64,000 bases of DNA from Yinghuangia soli (lineage in GTDB: Bacteria > Actinomycetota > Actinomycetes > Streptomycetales > Streptomycetaceae), in assembly GCF_021502675.1 (NCBI RefSeq), contig NZ_JAKFHA010000024.1, positions 1 through 64,000 of the forward strand. The letters run 5' to 3'. The notes under the pieces are model-generated. The model did no database searches. It was not told the origin of the DNA and saw only the letters and a program-made list of their open reading frames with translations. Both the position numbers and the translations under genes were made by a program. Of this stretch, positions 32,501 through 40,346 are shown in pieces. Numbering within the stretch: position 1 is the first letter of the stretch; the number at the start of each line of letters is the position of its first letter.

Positions 32501-34389
32501 CCTCCATGCCCGTCACTGGTCTCAGCCCCGGCGCAGGCGCCGCCGAGCCCGCGGACCTGCTGGTCCGCAACGCCAAGGTCTTCACCGGGGACCCGAGGCG
32601 CCCCGAGGCCGACGCGGTCGCCATCCGCGGCGGACGCGTCCAGGCGCTGGGCGGAGACCGCGAGCTGCACCGGCACGTCGGGCCCGCCACGCGCGTCGTG
32701 GACGCGCTGGGACGCCGCGTCGTCCCGGGTCTCAACGACGCGCACCTGCACGTCATCCGCGGCGGTCTGAACTACGTCCTGGAACTGCGCTGGGACGGCG
32801 TGCCCACGCTGCGCCAGGCGCTGGCGATGCTCAAGGAGCAGGCCGGCCGCACGCCGCGCGGCCAGTGGGTGCGTGTTGTCGGTGGTTGGACCGCCGACCA
32901 GTTCGCCGAGCGCCGGATGCCGACGGTCGCCGAGCTGAACGCGGCCGCCCCGGACACCCCGGTGTTCGTGCTGCACCTGTACCAGTCCGCGATCCTCAAC
33001 CGCGCCGCCGTCGCCGCGGCCGGATTCACCCGCGAGACACCCGACCCGCCGGGCGGGCAGATCGTCCGCGGGCGCGACGGCCGCCCCAACGGCGTCCTGC
33101 TCGCCGCGCCCAGCGCCCTGGTGCTCTACTCCACCCTGGCCAAGGCACCGCGCCTGGACGAGGACGACCAGCGGCTGTCCACCCGGCACTTCCTGCGTGA
33201 GCTCAACAGGTTCGGCCTCACCTCCGCGGTCGACGCAGCGGGCGGGTTCCAGAGTTTCCCCGACAACTACCGCACCGTCATCGACCTGGCCGAGGCCGGG
33301 GAACTGACCGTGCGCATCGCCTACCACCTCTTCCCTCAGGAAGCCGGACAGGAGATCGCCGACCTGAACCGGTGGATCGAGACCGTGCGCCCCGGCGACG
33401 GCGACGCGTGGCTGCGCCTGAACGGTGCGGGCGAGAACCTGGTGTGGGCCGCGGCCGATTTCGAGAACTTCGCCGAACCCCGGCCCGAGCTGAACGCCGG
33501 GTACGAAGCGCAGTTCGAGAAGGCCGTGCGGCTGCTCGCGGAGAACGGCTGGGGCTTCCGGCTGCACGCCACCTACGACGAGACCATCCGCCGCGACCTG
33601 GGGGTGTTCGAGAAGCTCGCCGCGGACGGCCTGTTCCCCGGGACGGGGCGGTGGCTGTTCGACCATGCCGAGACCGTCTCGCCCGGCAGCCTGGACCGCA
33701 TCGCCGCGCTCGGCGGCGGCATCAGCGTGCAGAGCCGGATGTCCTTCCAGGGCAAGGCGTTCGTGTCCCGGTACGGCGCCGAGGCAGCGGCCCAGGCGCC
33801 GCCGGTGCGGCGGATGCTCGATGCCGGCATCGCGGTCTCCGGCGGCACGGACGCCACCCGCGTGTCCTCGTACAACCCGTGGGTCGCCCTGCACTGGCTG
33901 GTCACCGGGAAGACCGTCGGCGACCTGTGCCTGTACCTCCCGGACAACCGGCTCACGCGCGAGGACGCCCTGGAGCTGTACACCCGCGGCGGCGCCCGGC
34001 TGACCGGCGAGGAGCACGTCAAGGGCGTCCTGCGGGAGGGCTGCTATGCCGACCTCGCCGTACTGTCGGACGACTACTTCGCCGTACACGAGGACGACAT
34101 CGCGCACATCGAGTCGGTCCTGACCGTCGTCGACGGCCGGATCGTCTACGCCGCCGCCGAATACGAGGGCTGCGACGAGGAGTTGCCGCCCATCAGTCCC
34201 GCGTGGAGCCCGGTGGCGTACTTCGGCGGCTACCAGGCCACCCCCAAGCCGAGCCTGTCCGGCGCCCGGCAGGCCGACCTGCTCGCCCAGGCCGTCGCCG
34301 AGTCCGAGCAGCACCGCCAATGGCGCGTCCAGCGCGGCTTCACCCCGGAGGCCCGAACCCCGGCGTTCGACGCCTGCTTCGTGCTCTGA
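32497..34389 (+). CDS. YtcJ-like amidohydrolase (630 aa)
   Basis: This 630-residue metal-dependent hydrolase belongs to the amidohydrolase-3/YtcJ group. The N-terminal domain begins LLVRNAKVFTGDP; metal-binding NDAHLHVIRGG follows, with DAAGGFQSFP, LHATYDETIR, FDHAETVSPG and GGTDATRVSSYNPW supplying the remaining metal and catalytic residues. It ends in a C-terminal extension of about 60 residues with YFGGYQA. Related enzymes hydrolyse N-substituted formamides or other amides; the substrate here is unknown. GTG 32497 overlaps the SsgA-like stop. Confidence 0.88.
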   Translation: MTSMPVTGLSPGAGAAEPADLLVRNAKVFTGDPRRPEADAVAIRGGRVQALGGDRELHRHVGPATRVVDALGRRVVPGLNDAHLHVIRGGLNYVLELRWDGVPTLRQALAMLKEQAGRTPRGQWVRVVGGWTADQFAERRMPTVAELNAAAPDTPVFVLHLYQSAILNRAAVAAAGFTRETPDPPGGQIVRGRDGRPNGVLLAAPSALVLYSTLAKAPRLDEDDQRLSTRHFLRELNRFGLTSAVDAAGGFQSFPDNYRTVIDLAEAGELTVRIAYHLFPQEAGQEIADLNRWIETVRPGDGDAWLRLNGAGENLVWAAADFENFAEPRPELNAGYEAQFEKAVRLLAENGWGFRLHATYDETIRRDLGVFEKLAADGLFPGTGRWLFDHAETVSPGSLDRIAALGGGISVQSRMSFQGKAFVSRYGAEAAAQAPPVRRMLDAGIAVSGGTDATRVSSYNPWVALHWLVTGKTVGDLCLYLPDNRLTREDALELYTRGGARLTGEEHVKGVLREGCYADLAVLSDDYFAVHEDDIAHIESVLTVVDGRIVYAAAEYEGCDEELPPISPAWSPVAYFGGYQATPKPSLSGARQADLLAQAVAESEQHRQWRVQRGFTPEARTPAFDACFVL

Positions 34390-34532
34390 ACCGGCCCGTT
34401 TCGGCATCCGTCACGCGCCTGCGGCCGGCGCGCCTCCGAACCGTCCGCGTGCCCGTGCTCGGGGCGCCGATGCTCCGAGCCCGCGGGCACTGCTGTGCCC
34501 ACCCTTACGCATCCATGAAGGAGACAACCCTG

Positions 34533-35195
34533 ATGGTCAACCTCGCCGACGTCACCGCGGCCCCGAGCCCGGACCTGCTCACGCCGGACAACGCCATGAT
34601 GCTGTTCGTCGACCACCAGCCGCAGATGTTCTTCGGCTCCGGCAGCGGCGACCGCACCTCGATCATCAACGGCACCGTCGGCTTGGCCAAGGCCGCCAGG
34701 CTCTTCGACGTGCCCACCGTCATCACCACCGTCGCCGCCGAGTCCTTCTCCGGCCCCGTGCTGCCGCAACTGCTCGAGGTCTTCCCCGACGCCAGGCCGA
34801 TCGACCGCACCACCATGAACGCCTGGGAGGACCCCGCCCTGGTCGACGCGGTCAAGGCCACCGGCCGCAGCAAGATCGTCATCGCGGGGCTGTGGACCGA
34901 GGTCTGCCTCGTCCTGCCGGTACTGTCCGCGCTCGACCAGGGCTACGAGGTGTACGTCGTCGGCGACGCGTCCGGCGGCGTGACGCCTGCCGCCCACGAG
35001 CACGCGATGCAGCGCATGCTCGCCGCCGGCGCCGTGCCGGTGACCTGGGTCCAGGTCCTGCTGGAGCTGCAGCGGGACTGGGCGCGCGCGACGACCTACG
35101 ACGGGGTGATGGAGATCGTCAAGGCCAACGCCGGGGCCTACGGGCTGGGCGTGGTGTACGCCAAGCACTTCATCGGCGCCCACGCGGCCGGCTGA
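34533..35195 (+). CDS. Isochorismatase-family hydrolase (YcaC-like)
   Basis: This 220-residue cysteine hydrolase has the catalytic Asp in MLFVDHQPQMFF, a Lys region around the TTVAAE strand and the nucleophile Cys in AGLWTEVCLVLPVLSAL. The TEVC signature and length fit the YcaC group of the isochorismatase superfamily, hydrolases of unknown physiological substrate. AAGGAG lies nine bases before ATG 34533; an in-frame ATG at 34515 lacks such a site. It is a stand-alone gene in front of the poly-C stretch. Confidence 0.88.
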   Translation: MVNLADVTAAPSPDLLTPDNAMMLFVDHQPQMFFGSGSGDRTSIINGTVGLAKAARLFDVPTVITTVAAESFSGPVLPQLLEVFPDARPIDRTTMNAWEDPALVDAVKATGRSKIVIAGLWTEVCLVLPVLSALDQGYEVYVVGDASGGVTPAAHEHAMQRMLAAGAVPVTWVQVLLELQRDWARATTYDGVMEIVKANAGAYGLGVVYAKHFIGAHAAG

Positions 35196-35260
35196 CCCGC
35201 GGGCGCGGACCCACCCCCGCCGCGCCCGCCCGCGGCGTCGGCGGCCGGGCGACCTGCCCG

Positions 35261-35275
35261 CCCCCCCCCCCCCCC
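35261..35275. repeat. Poly-C homopolymer tract and surrounding hairpins
   Basis: Fifteen consecutive C residues in a 60-base region of almost pure G/C that can fold with the following GGCGGGGCGGGCGG. It lies between the isochorismatase-like and DoxX genes. Base-calling in such tracts is unreliable. It may be a natural terminator region or a slippage site outside genes. Confidence 0.7.
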
Positions 35276-35396
35276 GCCCGGCGGGGCGGGCGGCCGGCCC
35301 CCCGCCCGGGCCCCCGACGCCGTCTTCTCGCCGCGCCCGATCGGCAACGCTCAGCGCGGCGGCCCGGAGTTGCTTCCCAGACAGGAGAGATCTGCC

Positions 35397-35921
35397 ATGG
35401 ATGCTGGACTGCTGGTCCTGCGTCTCGCCATCGGCCTGCTCATCGCCGGCCACGGGATCCAGAAGGTCACCCCCTGGATCGGGGGGAAGGGCCTGTCCGG
35501 CGGCGTGCGGGAGTTCCGCGACGACGGGTTCCGCGGCGGAACAGCCACCGCGGTCATCGCCGGTGGCAGCCAGATCGGCGCCGGCCTGCTGCTCGCCGCA
35601 GGAGCGCTGACCCCGCTGGCCGCGGCCGGGGCGATCGGCGTCATGACCGTGGCCGTCACCGTCAAATGGCGGCACGGGCTGTGGGTGCAGTTCGACGGGT
35701 ACGAGTACCCGCTCGTCCTCGTCGTCAGCTGCGCCGCTCTGGCCATGACCGGGCCCGGGCAGTACGCCGTCGACAGCGCCGCGGACCTTGGCTGGCCGGA
35801 TTGGAGCGCCGGCGCGGCAATCGCCCTCGGGGTGGGCGGCGGGTTGCTCGCCCGCGTCGTCCTCGCCGACCGGCGCAGACCCTCGGCCGCGGACTGGGAG
35901 GCCGAGTCCCGTGCCATGTGA
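35397..35921 (+). CDS. DoxX-family membrane protein
   Basis: This 174-residue protein has four hydrophobic helices: VLRLAIGLLIAGHGIQK (with the family His-Gly-Ile pattern), GGSQIGAGLLLAAGAL, AAGAIGVMTVAVTVKW and PLVLVVSCAALAM. DoxX proteins are small quinone-linked or redox-related membrane proteins; the precise task is unknown. An AGGAGAG site precedes ATG 35397. It ends just before the DUF1275 gene. Confidence 0.88.
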   Translation: MDAGLLVLRLAIGLLIAGHGIQKVTPWIGGKGLSGGVREFRDDGFRGGTATAVIAGGSQIGAGLLLAAGALTPLAAAGAIGVMTVAVTVKWRHGLWVQFDGYEYPLVLVVSCAALAMTGPGQYAVDSAADLGWPDWSAGAAIALGVGGGLLARVVLADRRRPSAADWEAESRAM

Positions 35922-35982
35922 TCCTCGACAAGGAACCTGGCCGCGCGCCCTGGTCGCGGGGTTGCGGGGCACGGTGTGGCCG

Positions 35983-36669
35983 ATGGCGGGCACTGCGCAC
36001 CGCCGGTTCGTGCCGGCGCTGCTGCTGCTCACGGTGGTGACGGGGTTCGTCGACGCGGTCAGCTATCTCGCACTCGGGCATGTCTTCGTGGCCAACATGA
36101 CCGGCAACGTGGTCTTCCTCGGGTTCGCGTGGGCCGGGGCACCGGGGCTGTCCGCGCAGGCGTCGCTGGTCTCGCTCGGCGCGTTCCTGGTCGGCGCCCT
36201 CCTTGGCGGACGGGTGCATGCCCGGTCGGCCGTCCCGGTGCGCAGGGGCCGCCTGTTCGCGACCGCAGTGACCGTCCAGGCGGTCCTGATGGCGGCCTCG
36301 ACCGCGCTCGCCTTGCCGGACGCCCCTCCCGGGACGGCCGCGCGATACGCGTTGATCGCCGTGCTGGGAGTGTGCATGGGCCTGCAGAACGCCGTGGTCC
36401 GGCGCCTGGCTGTCCCGGACCTGACCACCACCGTGCTCACCCTCACGCTGGCCGGGATCGCGGCCGACCCGGCGGAGAAACGCAACCCGGCACGGCGCCT
36501 GGCCTCGGCGGTGTGCATGTTCGGCGGGGCGCTCGCCGGCGCGGTCCTGGTGCTGCGCGTCCATTTGGCGTGGGCGCTCGGCATCTCCGCCGTGCTGCTC
36601 GCCGGCCTGGCCGCGGTCTCGCTCCACGTGCTGCGCGCCGAGGGCAGGCGGCTTGGAGGCTCCCACTAA
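35983..36669 (+). CDS. YoaK/DUF1275-family membrane protein
   Basis: This 228-residue membrane protein has six predicted helices. The family signature is visible as VVTGFVDAVSYLALGHVFVANMTGN (read in two parts), later GVCMGLQNAVVRRLAVPDLTTTVLT and LAGIAADPAEKRNPARR. The function of the family is not established; it is often near oxidoreductase or stress genes. A GTG at 35974 is an alternative start, since neither has a strong ribosome site. The gene is convergent with the AraC gene nine bases away. Confidence 0.85.
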   Translation: MAGTAHRRFVPALLLLTVVTGFVDAVSYLALGHVFVANMTGNVVFLGFAWAGAPGLSAQASLVSLGAFLVGALLGGRVHARSAVPVRRGRLFATAVTVQAVLMAASTALALPDAPPGTAARYALIAVLGVCMGLQNAVVRRLAVPDLTTTVLTLTLAGIAADPAEKRNPARRLASAVCMFGGALAGAVLVLRVHLAWALGISAVLLAGLAAVSLHVLRAEGRRLGGSH

Positions 36670-36678
36670 GCGGCGCGC

Positions 36679-37644
36679 TCACGGCGACGCCGTCGCCGCC
36701 GTGGGCGTGCGCGTGTGCCGCCACTGGGTGGGGGACAGGCCGTAGGCGGAGCGGAACGCCCTGCTGAAGTGGGCCGTGCTCACGAATCCCCAGCGCTGCG
36801 CGACGGATGCGACCGTCGGGCCCGACGGACCGCGCATGGCCAGCTCCCGCGCGCACTCCTCGAGGCGGCGGCGCTGGACCAGACGGCGCACGGTGATGCC
36901 TTCTCCTTCGAAGACCTTGTGCAGGTGGCGCACCGAGATGCGGTGCGCCCGCGCGATCAGCTCTGGGGAAAGGTCGCGGTCGGCCAAGCGCGAATTGACG
37001 AAATCCCTTATACGCAAAGCCAGTTGGGCTCGCGCTGCGTCAGGTTCCGGCGGCGGGCTGTGGCCCTGGTCCGCGACGAGGGCGGCGAGCAGGCCGTGGA
37101 TGCTGTCGGCGAGGCGTTCGCCGACCTCGGGGGTGAACGAGGACGCGGACCGGGCGAGGGATGCCAGGAACGGCCCGAAGACGCACGCCACGGTGCTGTC
37201 CGGCTCCACCGCGACGGCGACCATCCGCGCGATCGTCGCCTCCGGTAGCCCGGTGGCACGCCGCGGAAGATGGAACGCGTACAAGCGCAGCGCCTCGTCG
37301 TGTGCCAGCCGGAAAGGCCGGCTGGTGTCGACCAGGACCATGCCGCCCGGCCGCACGACCGCGCGCCTGCCTTCCTGCGCCAGCGACATGGTGCCCTCGG
37401 CGGCGATGACGACGGTGATGCATCCGTCCGGCGACGGCGCCGCCGCCGCGGTGACCTCCTGCGCGTCGGCTTCCAGTGCGAGGACCCGCACACCACCGAG
37501 GCGGTAGCTGCGGACGCTGCCCGCGAACGGCACCTCTGCCTGCGCGGTCACCGTCACCGGCGCCCACGTCCGACTCAAGGCCTGGTTCCAGAACGGCAGC
37601 CCGTGCGCGGGCGGTACGGACGCGGTGCTCAGCACAAGGCTCAC
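36679..37644 (-). CDS. AraC-family regulator with AraC-binding-like domain
   Basis: This 321-residue regulator has an N-terminal domain of the AraC_binding_2 type (about residues 30-190, with VVIAAEGTMSLAQEGR and PGGMVLVDTSRPF) and a C-terminal double helix-turn-helix (LSPELIARAHRISVRHLHK and ASVAQRWGFVSTAHFSRAF). It starts at GTG 37644. It is related in layout to the gene at 43498. Divergent to the Dps gene with 250 bases between, it may control stress genes there. The inducer is unknown. Confidence 0.88.
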   Translation of the reverse strand: MSLVLSTASVPPAHGLPFWNQALSRTWAPVTVTAQAEVPFAGSVRSYRLGGVRVLALEADAQEVTAAAAPSPDGCITVVIAAEGTMSLAQEGRRAVVRPGGMVLVDTSRPFRLAHDEALRLYAFHLPRRATGLPEATIARMVAVAVEPDSTVACVFGPFLASLARSASSFTPEVGERLADSIHGLLAALVADQGHSPPPEPDAARAQLALRIRDFVNSRLADRDLSPELIARAHRISVRHLHKVFEGEGITVRRLVQRRRLEECARELAMRGPSGPTVASVAQRWGFVSTAHFSRAFRSAYGLSPTQWRHTRTPTAATASP

Positions 37645-37894
37645 GACTGGCTCCTGGGCGGAAGTGCGGTGGTCAACGACAGGCCGCCGTCGTAGCGGCC
37701 TCTCCGCTGATCCTGTGTCCGCCTCGCACGCGCGCCGTAGGTCAATCGACCGTGCATCGGCTCTCGGTGACTTACGTCATCCGCCGTCGCGGTGGGGCGC
37801 ACTCCCAGGCATGCCTCCGTGCGCGGCCAGGCACGTGGGCGCAGGCGCCGTCCCTAGCGTCTTCAGGGAACCCCCACCCAGAACCGGAGGCACC

Positions 37895-38491
37895 ATGCCC
37901 ACGGACACCGGCACGGCGACCGGCACGCTCGCGGCCGGTGCGGCACAGCCACTGCTGCACCAACACGGCCACGAGATCCACAGGTTCGGCACCGTCAAGC
38001 AACTGCCGATCGGGCTGTCCCACGACACCCGGCTCTACGCGTGCCGGCGGCTGAACCGCATCCTCGCCGACACCCAGATGCTCCACGGCCTGTACAAGAA
38101 GCACCACTGGCTCATGCGCGGCGCCACGTTCCACCAACTGCACCTGCTGCTCGACGCGCACGCCGGCGAGCAGCTCGCCCTCGTCGACGACCTTGCCGAA
38201 CGCGTCCAGAGCCTGGGCGGCGTCGCGGTGGGCGACCCGCGGCACGCCGCCGAGATCACCCGTATCCCGCGCCCGCCGGACGGCGCCGAAGAGGTCCCCG
38301 CGATGCTCTCGCGCTTGCTGGAGGCGCACGAAGTGATCCTCATGGAAGCGCGCGACGCGGCTGTGCGGCTGACGGAGTTCGGCGACGACGGCAGCAACGA
38401 CCTGATCGTCTCGTCGGTGATCCGTACCGGCGAGAAGCAGGTGTGGTTCCTCGTCGAACACCTGGTCGACACCCCGCTCGTCCGCCTCTGA
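37895..38491 (+). CDS. dps: Dps-family ferritin-like protein
   Basis: This 198-residue DNA-binding protein from starved cells stores iron and protects DNA against peroxide. The ferroxidase signature is intact: KKHHWLMRGATFHQLHLLLD followed by AHAGEQLALVDDLAER, containing the His, Asp and Glu ligands shared between two subunits. An N-terminal tail of about 40 residues may contact DNA or be flexible. A CGGAGG site lies four bases before ATG 37895. In streptomycetes, Dps proteins condense spore DNA, which fits the SsgA-like gene nearby. Confidence 0.9.
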   Translation: MPTDTGTATGTLAAGAAQPLLHQHGHEIHRFGTVKQLPIGLSHDTRLYACRRLNRILADTQMLHGLYKKHHWLMRGATFHQLHLLLDAHAGEQLALVDDLAERVQSLGGVAVGDPRHAAEITRIPRPPDGAEEVPAMLSRLLEAHEVILMEARDAAVRLTEFGDDGSNDLIVSSVIRTGEKQVWFLVEHLVDTPLVRL

Positions 38492-38590
38492 CCCCCTGTC
38501 GGCGGGCCGCCGCCGATCCAGCCACGACAGGTCACGCATCCTTCGGCCGACGCCGTCTCGGCCACCTGACCCCTGGGGAGAGCAACCACC

Positions 38591-39439
38591 ATGTCCGACC
38601 GTGAAACCCCCTCGCGCCGCCGCATCATCGGGCTTTCAACCGCTACTGTGGCCGGCGCGACCCTCCTGGGCACGACCGGCACCGCGGCCGCGGACTCCGC
38701 CGCGAGCGCCGACCACGGCGCCCGCAGGAAGCCGACGGTCGTCCTCGTGCACGGCGCGTTCGCGGACGCCTCCAGCTGGAACCCGATCATTCCCAAGCTC
38801 CAACGCGCCGGCTACCCGGTCCGCGCGGTGGCCAACCCGCTGCGCGGCCTGGCGCACGACGCCGCCCACCTCGCCTCCGTGCTCGCTGCGGTGACCGGAC
38901 CGGTGGTCCTGGCCGGGCACTCCTACGGCGGCGCGGTCGTGAGCGAGGCCGGCGCCACCAGCCCGTCGGTCGAGGCCCTGGTGTACATCGCCGCGTTCGT
39001 CCCCGACGCCGGGGAGGTTCTCGGCGAACTCGCGGGCCGGTACCCCGGGTCGGAGCTGCAACCCGCGCTCGACGCGATCCCGGCGCCCGGCCCGGACGGA
39101 ACACCGGGGCTGGACCTCTACATCAAGGCCGACCGCTACCACCGCGTCTTCGCCGACGACGTGCCGGCCTCGACCGTACGGGTGCTCGCCGCGTCCCAGC
39201 GACCCCTGTCGGCGACCGCGTTCAGCGACCACGCGACCACGGCGGCGTGGCGCAGCGTACCGTCCTGGGTGCTGGTGTCCACGCAGGACCGCGGCATCGC
39301 GCCGGAACTTCAGCGCTTCCAGGCACGCCGCGTCGGCGGCGCCACGGTCGAAGTACGCAGCTCCCACCTGCCCATGTACTCCCGTCCCGACGCGGTGGTC
39401 TCCCTGATCACCGCCGCCGCACGCTCCGTCCGCGCCTGA
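38591..39439 (+). CDS. Tat-exported alpha/beta hydrolase
   Basis: This 282-residue protein starts with a twin-arginine signal (SRRRIIGLSTATVAGATLL, cleavage probably after TAAADSA). The mature enzyme has VVLVHGAFADASSW, the nucleophile elbow GHSYGGAVV and a His in SSHLPMYSRPDAV. The fold fits the salicylate esterase/hydroxynitrile lyase-like group; the substrate is not known. The Asp of the triad is probably in VSTQDRGIAP. It is 99 bases after the Dps gene and 31 bases before the next hydrolase. Confidence 0.88.
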   Translation: MSDRETPSRRRIIGLSTATVAGATLLGTTGTAAADSAASADHGARRKPTVVLVHGAFADASSWNPIIPKLQRAGYPVRAVANPLRGLAHDAAHLASVLAAVTGPVVLAGHSYGGAVVSEAGATSPSVEALVYIAAFVPDAGEVLGELAGRYPGSELQPALDAIPAPGPDGTPGLDLYIKADRYHRVFADDVPASTVRVLAASQRPLSATAFSDHATTAAWRSVPSWVLVSTQDRGIAPELQRFQARRVGGATVEVRSSHLPMYSRPDAVVSLITAAARSVRA

Positions 39440-39470
39440 CCGCCGTCCATTTCGAGAAGGAGACCGCATC

Positions 39471-40313
39471 ATGTCGACCGCATCCGACCTTGCCGCGATC
39501 GAGCGGGCCAACGCCTCCGGACGGCCCCCGGTGGTGTTCGTCCACGGCCTGTGGCTGCTGCCCTCCAGTTGGGACCGCTGGGCCGCCGTATTCGAAGCGG
39601 CCGGCTACACCGCCCTGACGCCCGGCTGGCCCGACGACCCGGACACCGTCGCGGAAGCCAACGCCCACCCCGAGGTGTTCGCCCGCAAGAGCGTCGGACA
39701 GGTCGCCGACCACTTCTGCACCGTCATCGGGAAACTCGACGCCAAGCCGGTGGTCGTCGGCCACTCCTTCGGCGGCCTGATCACCCAGATGATCGCCGGC
39801 CGCGGCCTGGCCGCGGCGTCGGTGGCCATCGACCCGGCGCCGTTCCGTGGCGTGCTGCCGTTGCCGATCTCCGCGCTCCGCGCGGCACGCCCGGTGCTGG
39901 GGAACCCGGCCAACTATCACCGGGCCGTGCCGCTGACGTACGAGCAGTTCCGGTACTCGTTCGCCAACGCGGTCGAGGAGGACGAAGCCCGCGCCCTGTA
40001 CGAGGAGTTCGCGGTGCCCGCCCCCGGGGAGCCGCTGTTCCAGGCGGCCGCCGCCAACATCAACCCCTGGACCGAGGTCAAGGTCGACACCCGCGCCCCG
40101 GACCGCGGCCCGCTGCTGATCATCTCAGGCGAACGCGACAACACCGTCCCATGGTCGATTGCCCACGGCTCCTACAAGAAGCAGGCCCGCAACGAGACCG
40201 CGGTCACCGAGATCGTGGAGATGCCGGGCCGCGGCCACGCCCTGACCATCGACCACGGATGGCGAGAAGTCGCCGACACCGCATTGACGTTCGTCCAGCG
40301 ATTCACCAGCTGA
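39471..40313 (+). CDS. Cytoplasmic alpha/beta hydrolase
   Basis: This 280-residue hydrolase has VFVHGLWLLPSSWDRW at the start, nucleophile elbow GHSFGG, Asp in ISGERDNTVPW and His in GRGHALTIDHGW. It has no signal peptide, in contrast to the preceding Tat-exported hydrolase. An AGAAGGAGAC site lies before ATG 39471. It ends 33 bases before the convergent LuxR regulator, which may control it. Substrate unknown. Confidence 0.88.
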   Translation: MSTASDLAAIERANASGRPPVVFVHGLWLLPSSWDRWAAVFEAAGYTALTPGWPDDPDTVAEANAHPEVFARKSVGQVADHFCTVIGKLDAKPVVVGHSFGGLITQMIAGRGLAAASVAIDPAPFRGVLPLPISALRAARPVLGNPANYHRAVPLTYEQFRYSFANAVEEDEARALYEEFAVPAPGEPLFQAAAANINPWTEVKVDTRAPDRGPLLIISGERDNTVPWSIAHGSYKKQARNETAVTEIVEMPGRGHALTIDHGWREVADTALTFVQRFTS

Positions 40314-40346
40314 TCAACGCCACGGAGAACGCCCTGCGCCCTGGGA

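Noticed and set aside
32386-34407. Minus-strand open frame of 673 codons opposite the YtcJ-like gene
   Set aside because: No recognisable motif or ribosome site; the plus-strand amidohydrolase is clear.
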